Positions 1 to 7,679 of a stretch of DNA of 64,000 nucleotides are shown here, one piece after another. Where the stretch lies: assembly GCA_001662425.1 (NCBI GenBank), contig BDDC01000001.1, forward strand, positions 98,759-162,758, in the 5' to 3' direction. How positions within the stretch are numbered: the stretch's first letter is position 1; every line of letters begins with the position of its first letter. The notes beneath the pieces were generated by a model. The model had not been told where the DNA came from. It saw nothing but the letters and a program-made list of their open reading frames with translations, and ran no database searches. A program made the translations under genes and the position numbers. This stretch comes from Chlamydomonas sphaeroides. Taxonomy: Eukaryota; Chlorophyta; Chlorophyceae; Chlamydomonadales; Chlamydomonadaceae.

Positions 1-736
1 GCGGGTGCGGTAGACTCGCTGGATGGATGTGCTAGCGTGCGTGCGGCGGGCAGGGGAGCATGGGCCGGGCGGGAGACAGAAAGCGGCAGCAGTGATGTCA
101 CGCTCATGTTTCAGCAGTGCGGCGGCGGCCAGGGGAGATTCCATCCTGGCGGCGGCCCTGTGCCAGCAAAGGCTGTGCGACTAAACGCTTTGACTCCTGC
201 CGGCAAGGCAGCGCATAAGGCGTCACGGCAGCGCGTGTACGCGGGTAGCTGGCGGCCTGGACGCTTCACCTAGGCGTCGTGCAATGCAAGTGTGCCTAAG
301 CAAGCAGCCACGCGGCTCCGTATGTATGCCGGGCCACAGGAAGATGGCATTCGTGCCGTTTGGTGGTTGGTTTCAGCGATCTCTAGCCTCGTGGCAGCCT
401 GCATCGACGCTCGGCGCCTCCATCAGCTGCTCCGCGCGCGGCCAGGGCCACATATATCCCAGGCGCCGAGGCAGGCCGAGGCCGCTTGCGGCTCGCATGC
501 AAAGCAGCGGCGGCGCGCGGCGGCGAAGCTGTGTTCAGCTTTGCCTATCTCGGCAAACAGGGCCCACATTGCCAGGAGCGTCCAGGAGGCACTGCGGCGA
601 GGCAACTTGCAGGCCGACCTGTGGCGCAGCGAGGGGGGGGGGGCCGTGAAGCTCACGGCCGCCCATGCAGGATGAGCAGACAGCAACAGTGAGCCCCGTG
701 CATGCACCACTTTGCTTGTGTTGATCCGCGATCGTC
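1..736. other. No convincing gene
   Basis: Several short overlapping reading frames exist on both strands. None has splice-consistent structure, a recognisable domain or a compositional signature of coding sequence. I see no RNA gene or repeat here. The right edge is the 5' flank of the family member starting at 737. Confidence 0.5.
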
Positions 737-1292
737 ATGTTGCGGTCCACTGCTGCGATCTCGGCTCGCTGCTGCCAACCGCGGCCACAGCGCTGCTGTG
801 CCGCTCACGCACAGCACAAGGGCATCCAGAATCCCCCCGCGGAACGGAAGGCATCTGAACTAGTGCTGAGGCTCCCGGACGGCATCACGACATCGCCAGC
901 GTCTACTGACCCTGCACTGCTCGCCGAGCTGCGTCACATCCACGGGCTTAACAAGAGGTTACTCGTGGCAATCCAGCAGCAGGCGAAGCTGCTGAGCATC
1001 CAGGGGGCCATCGGCATCACAGGCAGCTTGCCGTTCACGTACCGAAAGCAAGACTCCAGCTACGGCCCAGCCAGACTATGACGGCACCAACCTCGTGCGC
1101 AAATTTCTTGTCAACGAGCTGTGGAGCTGGTACACATGGCTACCAGATGATTACGTCTGTGAGGACGATGACGGGCAGTGGACACAGGCAGCATTTCACG
1201 CGCAGCTCAAGAACCACGTCCACGGCCTGACCGGCATGAAGGCGGAGGTGGTATGGGTCGACAGCGCGAAAAGATACCACTTGACATTTTAG
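737..1292 (+). pseudogene. Family X copy 1: presequence + coiled coil + LPDD/LTG domain, frame-broken
   Basis: I do not recognise this gene from any named family. The first frame starts at 737 with an Arg/Ala/Cys-rich, acid-poor N-terminus typical of an organelle-targeting peptide. A helical stretch follows (LAELRHIHGLNKRLL, about nt 920-965). The C-terminal domain (about nt 1080-1290) lies in another frame: it reads YDGTNLVRKFL, then WLPDDY, then an AFHAQL...GLTG core, and ends at TAG 1290-1292. I found no GT-AG intron that joins the two frames, so this copy is either frameshifted or misassembled. The parts match in order the proteins at 21519-22271 and 53001-53290, which is why I treat them as one gene. 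Function is unknown. Confidence 0.5.
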
Positions 1293-2689
1293 AGAGAGAG
1301 GTGCGGAAGTGCAAGCCGGATGCGGGGTAGGAAGGGCTGGCATGACCAGCATAATAGGGCCGACACACCGGCTGGGGCGGGGCCCGTGTATGCAGGCGGG
1401 GCCGGCTCCTGGCCCCTCGCTCCTCCGGCCCTGTCGTTATGTGTGCACGGCCAGGTCTTTCTTTGCGCAATGTATGATCCTGGCCACCCTTCCTGGCGGG
1501 CCGATGATGTCCGCCACGTCCAGGTGCCACCGGCTGTGGACCAGCCCGATGGCGCCGCCGGCACAAAGTGGTGGCTGTGCCGTGGGGCCGTACAGCAGCA
1601 GCCCGCCCATCACGCCGATGGTGGTGATCCCCGCCGGGTAAGCCGCCAGTGTGGCGGCGGCAGCGGTTTACTACGCGGCATCGCCGTCGCCGTGGCTGGA
1701 GGGCGATGCCGGCAGCAGGTGCAACACAGCTTTGGAGGAGGAGGCGCCGGCGCCGTCGGCTTGCGCCATCAGCGCTGCTGCTGGCGGGTCGCGACACGTG
1801 GAGACAGTGCTTCAACCAGAAGTCGCGGCGGATGCGTATCTCGCTGCAGTCATCCCTTCATCAATAGCGGGAGCTGTGCGGATCTTAGCGGAGCAGCGGA
1901 AGCTCCGGCCGGTTGGTCGTTCTGGGCTTCGCTTTAGTTCAATCATGCTTACGAGAGGTGTGAGGCTACGAGCGGAGTGTCCGTGTGCTGACTCTCGGAT
2001 ATGGCTCAAGCGTCTGAGGGTGGGCCTGTAAGGGGATTGATAGGGAGGGGTGAGGTGTCAGAGGAAGCGGAGCTCGGGAAGCCCTTGGGTTTACACGACC
2101 GTGACCAGCTACCGATGCAGGCAGGGGCGGGCCGCAGTCCCTACCATGGGGGGCCTTTGGGCGCCGTGACGGCACCGGAGATAGTGAATCCGTCGACCCT
2201 AGCTCAGGAAGATATGAGTGTGGAGTAGAGGTGACATACGTGCAAAACGGGGACCGCAATTCGGCTGGTGCCTTGAGTGTGCGCCTGTGGCATCCGGTGG
2301 CCGGCAGGCGCACCTGCTGCTGGCGCATTTGCCGGCCACTGGCGCCCTTGGACCAGATAGAGCCGCACCCATAGCAGAGGGCCGCAAGCGGCCTTTTTCG
2401 TGATCATTAATCACCCGACTTGCTGTGGCCTCGCTGTATTCGTTGCGCGGTCAAGGCAGCATCGCGACACGTTGTGTCGCGCCAGGTCCGCGATGCGCGA
2501 GGCTCCCAGCCGCCTTGGGCGCGCGCCTGCAGCAACAGCAACAAGCACAGCCGGCCAGCAAGCCAGCCGCAGCCAATGCGCGCTGCGGGCCCGCCGCGAA
2601 GAGCTCGCGACGAACACCTGTGCGCAAACTTAGCTTTCTAGACTAGACCGGCATGGCGCTCATGTCGGCGCATCCAACCTAAAACCGCC
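1293..2689. other. Intergenic, no gene seen
   Basis: Only short overlapping reading frames without coding character on either strand. The segment ends at the partial tRNA-Gln copy at 2690. No repeat structure was noticed. Confidence 0.45.
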
Positions 2690-2714
2690 GCTTCTATGGT
2701 GTAGAGGTTATCAC
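2690..2714 (+). repeat. Partial copy of the tRNA-Gln 5' half
   Basis: These 25 bases match the first 25 bases of the tRNA-Gln gene at 5241 at 23 positions. They include the acceptor 5' strand and the D arm with the A-box-like GTGTAGAGG. The match stops before the anticodon stem, and no B box follows, so this is not a functional tRNA. It lies about 25 bp upstream of the zinc-ribbon reading frame. Together with the tRNA at 5241 it brackets a 2.55 kb segment. Confidence 0.75.
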
Positions 2715-2739
2715 TGTAACCACTTCTTGCAGCAGCATC

Positions 2740-3783
2740 ATGGCTCCCTTATTCACCGAAACTCTAGCTGATTTGGAGGACCCGGCGGCCCTGCTCGCCG
2801 GGTCGATCGAGCTCGGCCGCACAACCAACGGCTGGATCTGAACCAAGCCCAGCGATGGCCTTCCCTCCCTGCGGCTGCCGCTTACCAAACAGATGGCAAA
2901 CGTAGTGCGCCGTGTTCTGCCGCTGATGGAGGCGAAGCTGCCTCGGCGCAAAACGCTCGCACATTACCGCGTATGGGCGTGTATGGGTGGAGGTCCGCGT
3001 GACAGACGGTCCGCTGGTGGAGCATGTCAGGGGCAGGCTCGTGCGGCGCCTCGGGGACATCGTTCCGCAGGTTGGCAGGCCCGGCGCAGGCTCGCTCGTT
3101 GCAGTGCTGTGACGCCTTCCCCCGATCCTCGCAGGGCTTCGTGCCCGTGTGCAGCGGCCACATCGACAAGGACAACACGTTCAAGGGCGTGCACGCCGCC
3201 TTCGTGAACCTTGGCGCGCTGGCCCTGTGGGTCGTTGGTGACCGCGAGTTCACGCTGCCCCACGGCGGCGTGCTCCTTGCGCCCAACGGCGTGTTCCAGG
3301 TGTGCTATAGGCAAACAGTTCGCTTAAATCAGCTTGCTCGCAGACCGCTGAGCTACCCACCGGCCCTCGCCTGCCGCGCAGAAGCTGGAGCACCAGGGAG
3401 CCTATCTCGGCAATGGCGCTCTGCAGCTGCGCTTGATCGTACGGCTGTACCCTAGGAGCGCGACCAAGAGCGAGGTCGAGGGCTGTTCGCTTGACGATGC
3501 ACCGCTGGCACCGACGGTTGCCAACCTGGACGCCGTGCCTGGTCTGCTTGACCTGTGGCTAGGTGCCACGGTGTGCGGCCATGCCCTGTCGCCTGGAGAG
3601 CGTGCGGCTGGTGGGGCAGCAAGTCGGAGGGAGTACCCAGATACTGTGAAGTTCTGTGGCAGGTGCAAGGCAGACACCGTGCACAACCAGCGATACATCA
3701 AGGGACGGCTCCACGTTGACTGTAGCCTGTGTGGTTCGCCGTTGGAGCCGGAGGCGGTGGCCCGGGCCCGAGCCAACATGTAG
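2740..3783 (+). pseudogene. Zinc-ribbon protein gene with in-frame stop and 10-bp duplication
   Basis: The family is not recognised. Three exons join in phase 0: 2740-3070, 3135-3299 and 3382-3783, with GT-AG introns of 64 and 82 nt. The product ends in a C-x2-C-x18-C-x2-C zinc ribbon (FCGRCK...DCSLCG, about nt 3649-3735) and stops at TAG 3781-3783. Two lesions break exon 1: an in-frame TGA at 2839-2841 (codon 34), and an imperfect 10-bp tandem duplication at 2971-2990 (GTATGGGCGT/GTATGGGTGG). Removing one duplicate copy restores a continuous frame into the next segment (VWVEVRVTDGP). Intact splice phases with only two lesions suggest recent decay or assembly error rather than a chance frame. 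The satellite array starts directly at its stop codon. Confidence 0.6.
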
Positions 3784-4517
3784 ACAGACAGACAGACATT
3801 CGTTACACTGCCTCCCATAGGAGGAGTAGGGCTGGCCCCCCACACATCAGTGCGCACGGCATCCAGACATGCACGCCAGGCAGCGCACAGCAGCACCAGC
3901 AGGCAAGGCAGGCCAATCCAAGCACGCAGCACAACACGGCGCGAGCGACAGGGCAGCAGCCCCCAGACAGACAGACAGACATTCGTTACACTGCCTCCCA
4001 TAGGAGGGGTAGGGCTGGCCCCCCAGACATCAGTGCGCACGGCATCCAGACACGCACACCAGGCAGCGCACAGCAGCCCAGACAGACAGACATTCGTTAC
4101 ACTGCCTCCCATAGGAGGAGTAGGGCTGGCCCCCCACACATCAGTGCGCACGGCATCCAGACACGCACGCCAGGCAGCGCACAGCAGCCCAGACAGACAG
4201 ACATTCGTTACACTGCCTCCCATAGGAGGAGTAGGGCTGGCCCCCCACACATCAGTGCGCACGGCATCCAGACACGCACGCCAGGCAGCGCACAGCAGCA
4301 CCAGCAGGCAAGGCAGGCCAATCCAAGCACGCAGCACAATGCGGCGCGAGCGACAGGGCAGCAGCCAAACACCACACAGCACACGGCAGCACCAGCAGGC
4401 AAGACAGGCCAAGCAGCCCAGACAGACAGACATTCGTTACACTGCCTCTCATAGGAGGAGTAGGGCTGGCCCCCCACACATCAGTGTGCACAGCATCCAG
4501 ACACGCACGCCAGGCAG
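3784..4517 (+). repeat. Satellite array, about 110-bp unit with longer variants
   Basis: Tandem copies begin with a GACA run followed by ATTCGTTACACTGCCTCCCA. Copies of ATTCGTTACAC start near 3798, 3981, 4092, 4203 and 4432, so spacing is about 183, 111, 111 and 229 bp. The short unit is about 110 bp. Longer units carry an extra block (ACCAGCAGGCAAGGCAGG...) after the CAGCGCACAGCAG segment. Each unit holds a small inverted repeat, CCTCC-CATA-GGAGG. The array runs into an assembly gap. Long reading frames across it on both strands are by-products of the repeat. Confidence 0.95.
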
Positions 4518-5073
4518 NNNNNNNNNNNNNNNNNNNNNNNNNNNNNNNNNNNNNNNNNNNNNNNNNNNNNNNNNNNNNNNNNNNNNNNNNNNNNNNNNNN
4601 NNNNNNNNNNNNNNNNNNNNNNNNNNNNNNNNNNNNNNNNNNNNNNNNNNNNNNNNNNNNNNNNNNNNNNNNNNNNNNNNNNNNNNNNNNNNNNNNNNNN
4701 NNNNNNNNNNNNNNNNNNNNNNNNNNNNNNNNNNNNNNNNNNNNNNNNNNNNNNNNNNNNNNNNNNNNNNNNNNNNNNNNNNNNNNNNNNNNNNNNNNNN
4801 NNNNNNNNNNNNNNNNNNNNNNNNNNNNNNNNNNNNNNNNNNNNNNNNNNNNNNNNNNNNNNNNNNNNNNNNNNNNNNNNNNNNNNNNNNNNNNNNNNNN
4901 NNNNNNNNNNNNNNNNNNNNNNNNNNNNNNNNNNNNNNNNNNNNNNNNNNNNNNNNNNNNNNNNNNNNNNNNNNNNNNNNNNNNNNNNNNNNNNNNNNNN
5001 NNNNNNNNNNNNNNNNNNNNNNNNNNNNNNNNNNNNNNNNNNNNNNNNNNNNNNNNNNNNNNNNNNNNNNNNN
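4518..5073. other. Assembly gap (N run) inside the satellite
   Basis: 556 undetermined bases interrupt the satellite array. True array length and copy number are unknown. Confidence 0.99.
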
Positions 5074-5195
5074 CCCAAGAAGAAGAAGAATTCGTTACAC
5101 CGCCCCCCGCAGGAGGAGTAGAGCTTTGATCCCCTCTACACATCGATGCGCACAGAGTCAGAACACGTGTCAGCCCGGGCCAACATGTAATGTAA
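5074..5195 (+). repeat. Diverged last satellite unit and second copy of the zinc-ribbon gene 3' end
   Basis: After the gap comes an AAG-rich run, then ATTCGTTACACCGCCCCCCG and GGAGGAGTAGAGC, a diverged satellite unit. It ends at GCCCGGGCCAACATGTAATG (about 5173-5192), which closely repeats the end of the zinc-ribbon gene (GCCCGAGCCAACATGTAG at 3766-3783). TGTAATGTAA at 5186-5195 is a doubled green-algal polyadenylation candidate. The array therefore lies between two copies of the gene's 3' end. Confidence 0.7.
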
Positions 5196-5240
5196 ATTTA
5201 AATGCTTTGTAGGTATGTTTACCTCATCTTCTTGCATCAA

Positions 5241-5354
5241 GCTCCTATAGTGTAGAGGTTATCACGTTGGACTTTGAATATACACGTGAAGCCCTCGTCG
5301 GCTTTGGTGTACAAAGGATATCCACCAACCCGAGTTCGAGTCTCGGTGGGAGCT
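5241..5354 (+). tRNA. tRNA-Gln (UUG) with an intron of about 42 nt
   Basis: The acceptor stem GCTCCTA (5241-5247) pairs with TGGGAGC (5347-5353), with discriminator T 5354. The D arm is GTGTAGAGGTTATCAC. The anticodon arm 5' half is TTGGA-CTTTGA with anticodon TTG at 5274-5276. The T arm is CCGAG-TTCGAGT-CTCGG. The anticodon stem closes only if about 42 nt are removed after the base 3' of the anticodon (about 5278-5319), the canonical eukaryotic position. The 3' stem TCCAC then leaves one mismatch at the base of the stem. This supports a nuclear, Pol III-transcribed gene. A T7 run at 5380-5386 is a suitable Pol III terminator. Confidence 0.85.
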
Positions 5355-5379
5355 ATATCCCATCCTCGGAATCTATACA

Positions 5380-5386
5380 TTTTTTT
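5380..5386 (+). terminator. Probable Pol III terminator of tRNA-Gln
   Basis: Seven consecutive T residues lie 26 nt downstream of the tRNA 3' end, the usual Pol III stop. Confidence 0.6.
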
Positions 5387-5394
5387 CAAGTAAT

Positions 5395-5463
5395 ATTTTT
5401 TATAATATATGCTCATGTACATTTTTTATTCTATATTATATTTTTTATAATATATGCTCATGT
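5395..5463 (+). repeat. AT-rich patch with a 24-bp perfect direct repeat
   Basis: ATTTTTTATAATATATGCTC plus ATGT occurs at 5395-5418 and again at 5440-5463, spaced 45 bp. The patch is almost pure A/T in otherwise very GC-rich DNA and lies just downstream of the tRNA terminator. It could be organelle-derived or the end of a mobile element. No gene is visible in it. Confidence 0.8.
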
Positions 5464-5491
5464 CTTGGGACACCACACAAACATTGCGTGA

Positions 5492-5584
5492 GCCCCGCCT
5501 GCGGCGACGGCATGCTGGACAGGGCCAAGTTTGAAATTGCCCATCTTCTCGCGAAGGCCCCGCCTATGGCGACGGCATGCTGGA
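5492..5584 (+). repeat. Short direct repeat, period about 65 bp
   Basis: GCCCCGCCTGCGGCGACGGC followed by ATGCTGGAC (5492-5520) recurs with two or three changes at 5557-5585. The gene-free stretch 5464-5939 shows nothing else. Confidence 0.6.
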
Positions 5585-5939
5585 TATGGCCAGTGCCAAA
5601 CTTGGCCCTACTGGCACAGCAGGGCACAGCAGACTGGCACTCAAATGGTTGCGGCGCAAGCGGCCCAAAAGTCTGCAAGCAAAACCACTGGCCTTTCACC
5701 CAGGGCCACGGCGGGGACTCACGGGTTGGACCCTGGGTACGATAACGTCGGAACGACCCCTGGGCCCGCGCTCGCTGCTTACAGGCGTGAGACTGTGTCA
5801 CCAGTGGAAGCACTATTCTTAGCTTGTCAGCGAGCCACGAGCGGTTCCGCTGCGGTCGAGCGACTGATCGCGCAGATCCGTTGGTGCTTTAGCGCTCCGC
5901 TCAGCGTTACGTAGCAACACCCTGACACTGCGCCCTTGA

Positions 5940-6810
5940 ATGCACCAAGCATCAGGTTTCCAAGCCAACGCGAGAATGCTGTGCAAGTCCATCAAGCCCT
6001 GCCGCGCTTCGGCGTCGCGGCCGTCGCGCTCGGCGCTCGTCGTCAAGGCAAGCGCGCAGCAGCGTGTTACTGCGGCGCTATCGGCCGTTGCAGCGGCAGC
6101 GGTCGTAAGCTCGGCTCCCGCGTTCGCCGTGGACTCGCCATCCACGCCCGCTGCCGAGCCCCCGACGCCTGTGACGACCGTCACCAGCATCTCGTTCGCG
6201 CGCGTGGACGCAAGGGTCACGGAGAAGCTGCGCGAGCGGGACGTGAGTTCGTGCTGCGGCAATTGGTCGTGTGCAAGGCCGACCCCCTGGTCGCCGGGCC
6301 AGGCCGTGCGCGGCAGTGCATGGCCCGGCAACTTCTTGTGACAAGCAAACCGCAAGCAAACCGTTGCCTACTGGGCCATATGTCAGATGCGTTGGACCTG
6401 CTTACGAGGTGTACTGAGGTCTGATGTTGGTGCTGGACGGCTTGCCACACCTGCCCCGCTTCCGCGCCCCGCAGGAGAACATGGCCTGGAAGTGCCTGGT
6501 GCGTGTCTTGTGTCGATTCATGTGTGTGAGCGCAAGCGCCTGAGCGCGTGTGGGCGCTGGGCAGCGGCCAGGGAAGAAGAACAATCAGCGAATGGCGAAG
6601 TCTAGAGCCAAGGGTGTCGCGCGCCTACCACCATCAACCAGCCTGCGTCACCGTGCGCTGCCTGTAATGACACCATTGTAACCCCACGCCCCGCCACCTA
6701 CCGCTCCCGACCATCAGGGTGTCAACATGTACGACTGCGACGGGGAGCTGGCAGAGGCGGCCGCCAAGCGCGGCGAGGAGATGCGGGAGATGTTCAAGAA
6801 CAACAACTGA
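5940..6810 (+). CDS. Small thylakoid-lumen protein, function unknown
   Basis: Three exons join in phase 0: 5940-6242, 6475-6498 and 6718-6810, giving 139 residues; a second possible start is the ATG at 5976. The N-terminus is a typical bipartite plastid signal: a basic, Ser/Ala-rich stroma-targeting part, then an Ala-rich hydrophobic stretch (AALSAVAAAAVVSSAPAFA) ending in an A-x-A site for thylakoid processing peptidase. The mature part is about 75 residues with a Pro/Thr-rich start and a charged helix (ELAEAAAKRGEEMREMF) at the end. Two Cys (in KCL and YDC) could form a lumenal disulfide. It does not match PsaN, PsbR or other small photosystem subunits that I recognise. TGTAA at 7290-7294 is a plausible poly(A) signal. 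Confidence 0.7.
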
Positions 6811-7679
6811 GGCGCCGGGCCGTCATGGCGGAGGAGCTGCTGCCGACATCAGGAGGCATGGGGCGTCGCGAGGGCTCGAGATGCTGCTAGGCAGGGTAAT
6901 CCGGGGCTGCGCAGTCGGCGTGTGAGGCGCTGCACCCCTGGAGACAGTCTCAGCTGTGGCTGGCGCGCTGGCGAGGGCGGGAGATACGAGGTATAGCTGA
7001 GAGAAGAGAATCAAGAACGTGCCGTTGTTGTGTTGGTCGTATGATGTGGCGTGGCTGTATTATGATAGCGGAGGGGGCGTGTGCTCGCACTGGGGGTGCT
7101 GCTGTTTGGGTGTGCTGCCGGCTAGGCGGTGTCGCGGGATACGGGTGCGATGCGATGACAGGACGGAGTTGGTGCGGGACCGAGTCTCGCATGCTCGATT
7201 TTGCTGTTCTGTATTTACAAGTGTTCGGGCGCTGGGAACGGACGCCGAGCAGCCCTTACGCAGCTGCGGCCAACGGCTCATGAGGCCCATGTAAGGACTG
7301 ACATTCTGCGACACACATCCTCCGTCTTTAAGGCCGTAGACCCCTGCGGTGCCCTGCCGCCCACACGTCATGCGCGCCGCACCCTGCACCTCACCCGCGC
7401 TGGGCCCCACATGTACAGCACACACACCATCGTGCCATCGGACAGGCCACCAGGCTCCGGCGTTTCGCACTTTCGCTCCGCCTCACTGCACTCCTGCAAT
7501 CATGCCTCACGCAACAACTTGTGATGCTCTATCCGCGCTCGCGCGGCAGTACTGCACATGCGCAGCCGCATTGGCAGTGCAGCCAGGCTCCCATCATTCG
7601 TCGCGCCTGCGCGCAGCACCCGACCGCTCATGCATCCCACACCGAATACCGCTCAACGCCCCGCCCCTCGCCATGCCTC
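6811..7679. other. Convergent 3' UTR region
   Basis: No gene lies between the lumen-protein gene (plus) and the F-box gene (minus). TGTAA at 7290-7294 (plus) and TTACA at 7215-7219 (TGTAA on minus) are the likely poly(A) signals. If both are used, the two transcripts overlap by roughly 80 nt or more. Confidence 0.5.

Noticed and set aside
2690..2800. A tRNA-Gln-derived SINE head
   Set aside because: The A box is present but no B box (GGTTCRANYCC) follows at the expected distance, and no poly(A) or short tail repeat is seen.
3850..5121. Long plus-strand reading frame (and minus-strand frames to 4433-5143) across the satellite
   Set aside because: It is made of repeat units and undetermined bases; the repeat happens to stay open in several frames.
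3784..5170. CRISPR array
   Set aside because: Units are continuous tandem repeats without unique spacers, in a eukaryotic genome.
5241..5354. Organelle-type tRNA insertion
   Set aside because: The intron sits at the canonical nuclear position and a Pol III T-run follows.
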